Shown: piece after piece, positions 24,256-31,714 of the stretch
Layout: the number at the start of each line of letters is the position of its first letter
Numbering within the stretch: the stretch's first letter is position 1
Assembly: GCA_937975725.1 (NCBI GenBank)
Contig: CALJUL010000054.1
Coordinates: forward strand, 1 to 31,714
Reading direction: 5' to 3'
Source of the DNA: an uncultured Pseudoxanthomonas sp.
Lineage (GTDB): Bacteria > Pseudomonadota > Gammaproteobacteria > Xanthomonadales > Xanthomonadaceae
Length of the DNA: 31,714 nt
Position numbers and translations under genes: made by a program
Notes under the pieces: model-generated
The model's database searches: none
What the model was told of the DNA's origin: nothing
The model's input: only the letters and a program-made list of their open reading frames with translations

Positions 24256-25254
24256 TTACGCGGCGTGGTCGCCGTACAGTTCCACCGCGAACGCGGCCGC
24301 GCCCAGCAGCCCCGGGCGCGGATGCACGTTGGCCAGGGTGGGCACGCGGCCCATCGCCGGCGAGAAGCGGCCCTTGTGCTCGAAGCGCTGGCGGAAGCCC
24401 GAATGCTGCAACGACGTCAGCAGTTTGGGCACCAGGCCGCCGGTGAGGAACACGCCGTCCCAGGCGCCGGTGGTCAGCACCAGGTCGCCGGCGATGGCGC
24501 CGAACACCGCGCAGAACACGTCCAGCGTGCGCACCGCGCGCGGATCGCCGGCCTCGGCGCGCGCGGTGATGTCGGCCGGCAGCAGCGGGCCGCCCGGATC
24601 CTCGCCGGCGATCTCGCCCAGCGCGCGATACAGGTTGACCAAGCCCGGGCCGCAGATCAGGCGCTCGTTGGAAACGCGGCCGAACTGTGCCGACAGCACT
24701 TCCAGGATGCGGATCTCCTCCGGCGTGCCGGGCGGAAAACTGACATGGCCGCCTTCGGTCTCCAGCGGATAGGCGCGGCCGTCGCGGATCACCAGCGCCG
24801 CCACGCCCAGCCCGGTGCCCGGGCCGATCACCGCGTAGGTGCGCGGCACCGACAGCGGCGCGGGCGTCCAGTGCGCCGGGCCGATCGCCACCACGTCCTT
24901 CGGCGAGAGCAGCGACACCGCCATCGCCTGCGCGGCGAAATCGTTGACCAGCTTCAGTCCGTCGAAACCCAGCGCCTGGCGGGTGCGGTTCACCGAGATC
25001 ACCCAGGGGTGGTTGGTGATGCGCGCCTCGTCGCCGTCCACGCGGCCGGCTACGGCGAACACGCCATGGCGCACGCTGGAGCCGGTCTGTTGCAGGTAGT
25101 GCTGCGCGGCGTCGGCCAGCGAGGGGAAGTCCGCCACCGCGAACACCTGCACGCTGTCGTCCAGCAGCGGGGACGCGGCGCGGGCGTCGGCCAGCGCGAA
25201 GCGGGCATTGGTGCCGCCGATGTCGGCGAGCAGCACGAACGGCGACGGACTCAT
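24256..25254 (-). CDS. glk: Glucokinase
   Basis: A 332-residue cytoplasmic glucokinase of the E. coli Glk (PF02685) family, making glucose 6-phosphate from free glucose with ATP. Motifs: ATP-binding ADIGGTNARFALAD (10-23), catalytic Asp105 in LVNDFAAQ, IGPGTGLGVA (143-152), glucose-binding EGGH (167-170), and the C-terminal FLTGGLVPK. AGGAAG lies nine bases before ATG 25254. The order glk-edd-eda on one strand couples glucose phosphorylation to the Entner-Doudoroff pathway; zwf and pgl, which supply 6-phosphogluconate, are not here. The divergent ABC ATPase gene shares the 401-base upstream region, which contains a LacI-type operator 277 bases from this start. Confidence 0.95.
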   Translation of the reverse strand: MSPSPFVLLADIGGTNARFALADARAASPLLDDSVQVFAVADFPSLADAAQHYLQQTGSSVRHGVFAVAGRVDGDEARITNHPWVISVNRTRQALGFDGLKLVNDFAAQAMAVSLLSPKDVVAIGPAHWTPAPLSVPRTYAVIGPGTGLGVAALVIRDGRAYPLETEGGHVSFPPGTPEEIRILEVLSAQFGRVSNERLICGPGLVNLYRALGEIAGEDPGGPLLPADITARAEAGDPRAVRTLDVFCAVFGAIAGDLVLTTGAWDGVFLTGGLVPKLLTSLQHSGFRQRFEHKGRFSPAMGRVPTLANVHPRPGLLGAAAFAVELYGDHAA

Positions 25255-25409
25255 GCGGCGAACTTCCTGGTCGGGACGTAGAGGCTTCCGGGGGTGATCC
25301 GCTGCATTCGCGTGTCGCTTCCTGTGTGCTGGACGTCGGCCCACCTCGCGTGGGCCGCGCATGATAGCGCGGCACCGCGCGCGCGGAAGCCGGCGCACCG
25401 CATGCCTGC

Positions 25410-25435
25410 GCGGCGCGTATACGTATGCGCGCCGC
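25410..25435. promoter_or_regulatory. 26-base palindrome in the glk upstream region
   Basis: Centred on ATACGTAT with GC-rich arms (CGGCGCG/CGCGCCG). All positions pair except one T-G mismatch pair, which could wobble in RNA. It lies 156 bases upstream of the glk start. It does not match the LacI-type dyads and lacks a T tail for a terminator, so it may be an operator for another dimeric regulator. Confidence 0.5.
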
Positions 25436-25531
25436 CGTCGTGCCGCCGCGCGCGCCTTCGCTTCACATGCCGCGCTGCGATGCAGCATGCCGGGACGGGG
25501 CGAGGGGCGGTGGGCATGCGAAGTTGCCTAG

Positions 25532-25545
25532 TGAAAACGGTTACA
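25532..25545 (+). promoter_or_regulatory. LacI-type operator upstream of the ABC ATPase
   Basis: TGAAAACGGTTACA, identical to the lacI-proximal site at 8313. It ends 110 bases before ATG 25656 and may lie between the -35 and -10 of that gene. Confidence 0.75.
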
Positions 25546-25655
25546 TGGCAGAATAGCGCAAGCGTCCATGCGCGGGAAACGCCGCCTGGACCCTGCAACC
25601 GGGAGGGGCCCGGCGGCAGCCGACCTGAGCAGGGCGCAGCCCGACCGGAGCAGTG

Positions 25656-26735
<1,080 letters not shown>

Positions 26736-26899
26736 TGTAGGAGGGGCTTCAGCCCCGACAGCACCGTCCGTCATTGCCTGTGATTTCCCGGCAGCGGATG
26801 GCTAATGGATTCCAGTTTTCGCTGGAATGACGACAGCCGGGAGCCATGTCATCCGGAACCGATACGAACCGGCGGACTGTCGGGGCTGAAGCCCCTCCT
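26736..26899. repeat. Inverted REP-like pair after the ABC ATPase
   Basis: The 23-base arms 26739-26761 and 26877-26899 are exact complements, core GGAGGGGCTTCAGCCCC, 115 bases apart; the element's left edge lies at 26736, one base after the stop. It is the same subtype as the pair at 16523-16651. Confidence 0.9.
26809..26828. repeat. Short hairpin repeat ATTCCAG-TTTTCG-CTGGAAT
   Basis: A seven-base inverted repeat in the spacer of the REP pair, resembling the widely dispersed proteobacterial GGATTCCAG...CTGGAATGACG intergenic element. Confidence 0.55.
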
Positions 26900-26940
26900 G
26901 CAGGGTTGGCTGTCATGCCGGTCGTTCTTGTGCGTGGGCG

Positions 26941-26970
26941 AAAAACAAAGCCCCTCGTCGAGGGGCTTTG
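26941..26970 (-). terminator. Rho-independent terminator of the aminotransferase gene
   Basis: A perfect 12-base stem, CAAAGCCCCTCG and CGAGGGGCTTTG around one base (so a small loop), followed on the minus strand by TTTTT. It lies 46 bases past the aminotransferase stop. On the plus strand it is followed only by TCCTTT, so it may act weakly in both directions. Confidence 0.9.
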
Positions 26971-27015
26971 TCCTTTACCTGGCAGGTGGAGCTTTGGTTG
27001 CAGCCTAAGCGATGG

Positions 27016-28218
27016 TCAACCACGGCTGACGTCGCGGACCGCCTGGGCCACGTAGTCCAGGTTGTCCTGGTTCAGTGCGGCCACGCAGATGCGACCGGTG
27101 CCCACGGCGTAGATGCCGTACTCGTCGCGCAGGCGGTCCACCTGCGCCCGGGACAGGCCGGAGTAGGAGAACATGCCGGCCTGCCGCTGGATGAAGGCGA
27201 ATTCCGGCGCGCCCAGCGCGGCCAGCCGGTCCACCAGGCCGGCGCGCAGGGCGTGGATGCGCTCGCGCATGGCGCCCAGTTCCGATTCCCACAGCGCGCG
27301 CAGCTCGCTGCTGCCCAGCACGCCGGCCACCAGCGCGGCGCCGTGCGTGGACGGGCTGGAATAGATGGTGCGGATGATGCGCTTGACCTGCGATTGCACG
27401 GCCTGGGTGGCGTCGGCGTCCGGGCCAACCACCGACAGCGCGCCGACGCGCTCGCCGTACAGCGAGAACGACTTGGAATACGAATTGGCCACGACGAAGC
27501 TGTCGATGCCGGCCTCGGCGACGATGCGCACCGCGGCGCCGTCCTCGGCGATGCCCTTGTCGAAGCCCTGGTAGGCCATGTCAATGAAGGGAAACAGGCC
27601 GCGTTCCTTCAGCAGCGCGGCGACCTGCTTCCACTGCTCCACGGTCAGGTCGGCGCCGGTGGGGTTGTGGCAGCAGGCGTGCAGCAGCACGACGGTGCCG
27701 GGCTCCAGCCTGTCCAGGTCGGCGAGCATGCCGGCGAAGTCCAGGCCGTGGGCGGCGGCGTCGAAATAGGCGTAGTCGACGATGTCGAAGCCGGCGGCGC
27801 CGAACACCGCGCGGTGGTTCTCCCAGCTCGGGTTGCTGATCGCCACGGTGGCGTGCGGCAGCAGTTTCTTCAGCAGGTCCGCGCCCACACGCAGCGCGCC
27901 GCTGCCGCCGATGGTCTGGGTGGTGGCCACGCGGCCGGCGGCGACCAGCGCCGAATCCCGGCCGAACACCAGCGCGCGGGTGGCGCTGTCGTAGGCGGCC
28001 ATGCCGTCGATGGGCAGGTAGCCGCGCGGCTTGCCCTCGGCGGCCAGCGCCTGCTCGATCCGGCGCACGCATTCCAGCAGCGGGATGCGGCCCTGTTCGT
28101 CGTAGTAGATGCCCACGCCCAGGTTGACTTTGCGGGTGCGGGAATCGGCGTTGTAGGCTTCGGTCAGCCCCAGGATCGGATCGCCGGGGACCAGTTCGAC
28201 GGATGCAAAAAGAGACAC
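27016..28218 (-). CDS. tyrB: Aromatic amino acid / aspartate aminotransferase (class I, PLP)
   Basis: A 400-residue fold-type I aminotransferase of the AspC/TyrB group, which swaps amino groups between aspartate, phenylalanine or tyrosine and 2-oxoglutarate. It opens with the family's LFASVELVPGDPILGLTEAY and VNLGVGIYYDEQGRIPLL. HNPTGADLTVEQW supplies the conserved Asn-Pro-Thr-Gly, Lys249 in NSYSKSFSLYGERVG binds PLP, and the substrate carboxylate Arg is expected near AVGTGRICVAALN. The length is typical (about 397-400). TyrB is preferred over AspC by general resemblance and by the usual naming in Xanthomonadaceae; specificity cannot be proven here. It is divergent from smc and ends in a clear terminator, so it stands alone. 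Confidence 0.9.
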   Translation of the reverse strand: MSLFASVELVPGDPILGLTEAYNADSRTRKVNLGVGIYYDEQGRIPLLECVRRIEQALAAEGKPRGYLPIDGMAAYDSATRALVFGRDSALVAAGRVATTQTIGGSGALRVGADLLKKLLPHATVAISNPSWENHRAVFGAAGFDIVDYAYFDAAAHGLDFAGMLADLDRLEPGTVVLLHACCHNPTGADLTVEQWKQVAALLKERGLFPFIDMAYQGFDKGIAEDGAAVRIVAEAGIDSFVVANSYSKSFSLYGERVGALSVVGPDADATQAVQSQVKRIIRTIYSSPSTHGAALVAGVLGSSELRALWESELGAMRERIHALRAGLVDRLAALGAPEFAFIQRQAGMFSYSGLSRAQVDRLRDEYGIYAVGTGRICVAALNQDNLDYVAQAVRDVSRG

Positions 28219-28352
28219 GGAAGTAGGACCGTTGCGGGTGAGGGAGGGGAGGTGGAGCGGCCTGCGATGCTAACAGGAGCGATGGCCTTCCGTACCCCGG
28301 CCCAGCCCGGCGTATGGCGGTCCCGGCCCGCGCAAGCTCGCGCCCGGGCGGC

Positions 28353-28358
28353 TATACT
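28353..28358 (+). promoter_or_regulatory. Candidate -10 hexamer upstream of smc
   Basis: TATACT in GGCTATACTCAGCC, 134 bases before the smc start, in otherwise GC-rich sequence. No matching -35 is clear. TTGCAA (28394-28399) with CATAGC 17 bases on is an alternative promoter. Confidence 0.35.
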
Positions 28359-28492
28359 CAGCCGTTGGCGTGCATTTTAGTGCGTCCGAATGCCTTGCAA
28401 ATCAATGGCCTGGCGTTCATAGCTGATTCCTTACAACACTTGCGGCAGCGCGCCGGCCCGGTCCGGTCGCGGTGCCCGGAAGACACCGCCGC

Positions 28493-31400
28493 ATGCGCCT
28501 TTCCACCATCAAGCTGTCCGGCTTCAAGTCCTTCGTCGATCCCACGGTCCTGCACCTGCCCACCAACATGACCGGCGTGGTCGGTCCCAACGGCTGCGGC
28601 AAGTCCAACATCATCGACGCGGTGCGCTGGGTGATGGGTGAAAGCTCGGCCAGCCGCCTGCGCGGCGATTCGCTGACCGACGTGATCTTCTCCGGCAGCT
28701 CGGCGCGCAAGCCGGTGTCGCAGGCGTCGGTGGAGCTGATCTTCGACAACAGCGACCACGCCATCAGCGGCGAGTTCGCCGCCTTCAACGAGATCTCGGT
28801 CAAGCGCACGGTCAGCCGCGACGGCCAGAGCAACTACTACCTCAACGGCACCAAGTGCCGCCGCCGCGACATCACCGACCTGTTCCTCGGCACCGGCCTG
28901 GGCCCGCGCAGCTATTCGATCATCGAGCAGGGCATGATCAGCCAGATCATCGAGGCCCGGCCGGAGGACCTGCGCGTCTACCTGGAGGAAGCCGCCGGCA
29001 TCTCCAAGTACAAGGAGCGGCGCAAGGAGACCGAGACCCGCATCCGCCACACCCGCGAGAACCTGGACCGCCTCAACGACCTGCGCGAGGAGATCGGCAA
29101 GCAGCTCGAGCACCTCAAGCGCCAGGCCCGCCAGGCCGAGCAGTACCAGGCCCTGCAGGAAGAGCGCCGGATCAAGGACGCCGAGTGGAAGGCGCTGGAA
29201 TACCGCGGCCTGGACGGCAGGCTGCAATCCCTGCGCGAGGCGCTGGCGCAGGAGGAGACGAAGCTCCAGCAACTGATCGCCGAGCAGCGCGAGGCCGAGC
29301 GCCTGCTGGAAACCGACCGCGTGCGCCGCGAGGAGGCCGCCGAGGGCCTGAACAAGGCGCAGGGCGAGGTCTACCAGGTCGGCAGCACGCTGGCCCGCAT
29401 CGAGCAGCAGATCCAGCACCAGCGCGAACTTGCCGAACGCCTGAAGAAGGCGCGCGACGAAGCGCACAACGCCTTGCAGGAACTCGGCCAGCACATCAGC
29501 GGCGACGAGACCCGCCTGGCCGTGCTGCGCGAATCGGTGGCCGACGCCGAGCCGCAACTGGAGCAGTTGCGCGAAGAGGACGTGTTCCGCCAGGACGCCC
29601 TGCGCGAGGCCGAGGCCGCGCTGGCCGACTGGCAGCAGCGCTGGGAAGCGCACAGCCGCGAATCCGCCGAGGCCTCGCGCGCCGGCGACGTGGAGCGCAC
29701 CCGTGTGGACTACCTGGACCGGCAGGCGTTCGAGGCCGAGCGCCGCCGCGAAGCGCTGGCCGGCGAGCGGACCGGGCTGGACCTGGACGCGCTGGCGGCC
29801 GCCTTCGAGCAGTTGCAGGCGCAGCACGACACCCAGAAGGAATCGCTGGACACGCTGACCGAGCAGGTCGAGGCGCGCAAGCGGGCCGCCGCCGACGTGC
29901 AGGAGCAGCAGCGCGCCACCCAGGCCGAGCTGTCCGAGGTGCGCAAGCGCGCGCAGGAAGCGCGCGGCCGCCTGTCCTCGCTGGAGACCCTGCAGCACGC
30001 CGCGCTGGGCCAGGAGCAGGGCGCGGCCATGACCTGGCTGAAGGCGCGTGGCCTGGACAGCGCCGCGCGCGTGGGCGAGAAGCTCACCGTCGAGCCGGGC
30101 TGGGAGAACGCCGTCGAAGGCGCGCTCGGCCAGATCATCGAAGGCGTACTCGTGGACGCCCCCGAGGCGCTGGTCGACGCGCTGGGCGAACTCGGCGAGG
30201 GCCGCATCGCACTGGTGTCCGACGACCGTGGCGAGGTGGCGGTGGCGCCGACTTCGCTGGCGGCCAAGGTGCAGGGCCCCGCGGCGATCCGCCGCCTGCT
30301 GGCGCGCCTGCACGTGGCCGAGGACCTAGCCGGGGCGCGCCGCCTGCAGGCCACGCTGGGCGAGGGCGACTCGGTCATCACCCGCAACGGCGAGCGCCTC
30401 GGCGCCGGCTGGGTGCGGGTGCTGCGTTCCGGCGCCGCCAAGCAGGGCGCGCTGCTGCGCGAGCGCGAGATCCAGGCGCTGCGCGGCGAGATCGAGACCT
30501 TGCAGGCGCGCGAAGCCGAACTGGAAGAGCGCCTCGCGCAGTTGCGCGACCAGTTGCTGGCCGCCGAACAGCAGCGCGAGGACGCCCAGCGCACCCTGTA
30601 CATGGCCCACCGCGGCGTGTCCGAACTGGCCGGCCAGTTGCAGAGCCAGCAGGGCCGCGTGGACGCCACCCGCACCCGCATCGAGCGCCTCGACGGCGAG
30701 ATCGCGCAACTGGTGGAAACCCTGGACGCCAGCCGCGAACAGGCGCGCGAGGCGCGCATGAAGCTGGAAGACGCCGTGTCCCGCATGGGCGAGCTGGAAA
30801 CCGCCCGCCAGGCGCTGGAAGCCGAGCGCCGGCAACGCGTGGAAGCCCGCGACGCCGCCCGCGACGCCGCCCGCGCCTCGCGCGACGCCGCGCACGCGCT
30901 GGCGCTGACCCTGGAGTCGCAGCGCGCGCAGATCGTCTCGCTGAGCCAAGCGCTGGACCGCATGGGCGGGCAACGCGGGCAACTGGATTCGCGCCTGGAA
31001 GAACTGACCCTACAACTGAACGAGGGCGATTCGCCGGTGCAGGAACTGGAAGCCCAGCGCCAGGCCGCGCTGGAGCACCGCGTCACCGCCGACCGCCAGC
31101 TTGCCGAGGCGCGCGCGCTGCTGGACGGCATCGACAACGAGCTGCGCCAGTACGAACAGACCCGCCAGCAGCGCGACGAGCAGGCGCTGGCCCAGCGCGA
31201 GCGTATCTCCCAGCGCAAGCTGGACCAGCAGGCGCTGGCGCTGAAGGCCGAGCAGCTTTCCGAGGCCGTCGTCGCCGGCGGCTTCGTGCTGGAGGACGTG
31301 ATCAACACGCTGCCCGAGGTCGCCGACCTGCGTGAGTGGGAGCAGGCGGTCGCCCAGATCGACGGTCGCATGCGCCGGCTGGAGCCGGTCAACCTGGCCG

Positions 31401-31714
31401 CCATCCACGAATACGGCGAGGCCAGCCAGCGCGCCGAATACCTGGAAGCGCAGAACACCGACCTGACCGCGGCGCTGGAAACGCTGGAAGAGGCCATCCG
31501 CAAGATCGACCGCGAGACCCGCGGCCGCTTCAAGGACACCTTCGACCGCGTCAACGCCGGCGTGCAGCAGCTCTATCCGCGCCTGTTCGGCGGCGGCCAC
31601 GCCTACCTGGAACTGACCGGCGAGGACCTGCTGGACACCGGCGTGGCGATCATGGCGCGCCCGCCGGGCAAGCGCGTGTCCAACATCTCGCTGCTGTCCG
31701 GCGGCGAGAAGGCG
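28493..31714 (+). CDS. smc: Chromosome segregation ATPase SMC (3' end beyond window)
   Basis: The first 1074 codons of SMC, the rod-shaped ATPase of bacterial condensin that works with ScpA and ScpB. Residues 1-10 give MRLSTIKLSG, with Walker A GPNGCGKSN at 31-39 and the Q-loop region DVIFSGSSARKPVSQASVEL. Long Glu/Arg/Gln-rich coiled coil follows to about 510, a hinge at about 510-650 (WENAVEGALGQIIEGVLVDA), return coiled coil to about 970, then the C-terminal head with NLAAIHEY and the ABC signature LLSGGEK one residue before the edge. About 90 residues (Walker B, D-loop) should lie outside. The start codon gives the canonical SMC N-terminus; upstream bases GGAAGACACC include a weak ribosome-binding site. 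Confidence 0.95.
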   Translation, partial: MRLSTIKLSGFKSFVDPTVLHLPTNMTGVVGPNGCGKSNIIDAVRWVMGESSASRLRGDSLTDVIFSGSSARKPVSQASVELIFDNSDHAISGEFAAFNEISVKRTVSRDGQSNYYLNGTKCRRRDITDLFLGTGLGPRSYSIIEQGMISQIIEARPEDLRVYLEEAAGISKYKERRKETETRIRHTRENLDRLNDLREEIGKQLEHLKRQARQAEQYQALQEERRIKDAEWKALEYRGLDGRLQSLREALAQEETKLQQLIAEQREAERLLETDRVRREEAAEGLNKAQGEVYQVGSTLARIEQQIQHQRELAERLKKARDEAHNALQELGQHISGDETRLAVLRESVADAEPQLEQLREEDVFRQDALREAEAALADWQQRWEAHSRESAEASRAGDVERTRVDYLDRQAFEAERRREALAGERTGLDLDALAAAFEQLQAQHDTQKESLDTLTEQVEARKRAAADVQEQQRATQAELSEVRKRAQEARGRLSSLETLQHAALGQEQGAAMTWLKARGLDSAARVGEKLTVEPGWENAVEGALGQIIEGVLVDAPEALVDALGELGEGRIALVSDDRGEVAVAPTSLAAKVQGPAAIRRLLARLHVAEDLAGARRLQATLGEGDSVITRNGERLGAGWVRVLRSGAAKQGALLREREIQALRGEIETLQAREAELEERLAQLRDQLLAAEQQREDAQRTLYMAHRGVSELAGQLQSQQGRVDATRTRIERLDGEIAQLVETLDASREQAREARMKLEDAVSRMGELETARQALEAERRQRVEARDAARDAARASRDAAHALALTLESQRAQIVSLSQALDRMGGQRGQLDSRLEELTLQLNEGDSPVQELEAQRQAALEHRVTADRQLAEARALLDGIDNELRQYEQTRQQRDEQALAQRERISQRKLDQQALALKAEQLSEAVVAGGFVLEDVINTLPEVADLREWEQAVAQIDGRMRRLEPVNLAAIHEYGEASQRAEYLEAQNTDLTAALETLEEAIRKIDRETRGRFKDTFDRVNAGVQQLYPRLFGGGHAYLELTGEDLLDTGVAIMARPPGKRVSNISLLSGGEKA

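Larger units (their letters stand above)
25255..25655. promoter_or_regulatory. Divergent control region between glk and the ABC ATPase
   Basis: A 401-base gap. It contains a 26-base near-perfect palindrome at 25410-25435 and a LacI-type operator at 25532-25545. TTGCCT at 25524-25529 and CAGAAT at 25549-25554 flank the operator with 19-base spacing and may be promoter hexamers for the ATPase gene. No credible small gene is visible; open frames here are Arg-rich and lack ribosome-binding sites. Confidence 0.55.

Noticed and set aside
21483..24446. A 987-codon plus-strand open frame opposite edd and eda
   Set aside because: It runs across eda, a REP pair and edd; the sense genes on the minus strand have complete catalytic motifs.

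Overview
The window is GC-rich DNA with dense, high-GC3 coding. It most resembles a gammaproteobacterium of the Xanthomonadaceae/Lysobacteraceae (Pseudoxanthomonas, Lysobacter, Stenotrophomonas or Xanthomonas). The grounds are the N-terminus of ScpA, an Oar-like TonB receptor, the glk-edd-eda order, and dispersed REP-like palindromes with cores such as GAGCGACGTAAGTCGCGAC and GGGGCTTCAGCCCC. This placement rests on recognition, not on a search.

Layout. Left edge: the 5' end of scpA (minus strand), then about 790 bases with no supported gene. Next come a small membrane protein and a yciI-bolA pair. From 2085 to 20840 lies a glycan-use locus. It holds a GH3 glucosidase overlapping a GH2 glycosidase with a malectin-like tail, an opposed secreted esterase, a LacI-family regulator, an Oar-like TonB-dependent receptor, a PF10091 (GH144-like) lipoprotein, an ABC sugar importer (binding lipoprotein plus two permeases) and a 1075-residue multidomain six-hairpin-type glycosidase. 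From 21335 to 25254 the minus strand carries glk, edd and eda, that is glucose phosphorylation plus the two Entner-Doudoroff-specific enzymes. A divergent MsiK/UgpC-type ABC ATPase follows. The right end holds an aromatic/aspartate aminotransferase (minus strand) with a clear terminator, and smc, which runs off the edge one residue past its LLSGGEK signature.

How it fits together. Six copies of a 14-base dyad, consensus TGWAAMCGNTTACA, lie just upstream of the GH3 gene, the esterase, lacI, the TonB receptor, the PF10091 gene and the distant ABC ATPase. This makes a readable local regulon. A glycan would be cut at the cell surface or in the periplasm, imported across both membranes, reduced to glucose, phosphorylated by Glk and, once oxidised to 6-phosphogluconate elsewhere, sent through Edd/Eda. 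The PF10091 protein beside a GH3 enzyme and an oligosaccharide ABC importer raises beta-1,2-glucan as a candidate substrate. That is inference, not proof.

Repeats. Eleven REP-like elements occur, ten of them as five inverted pairs, all between genes. One pair sits between the two permease genes and its right edge adjoins the ribosome-binding site of the second. No tRNA, rRNA, CRISPR array or insertion sequence was seen.
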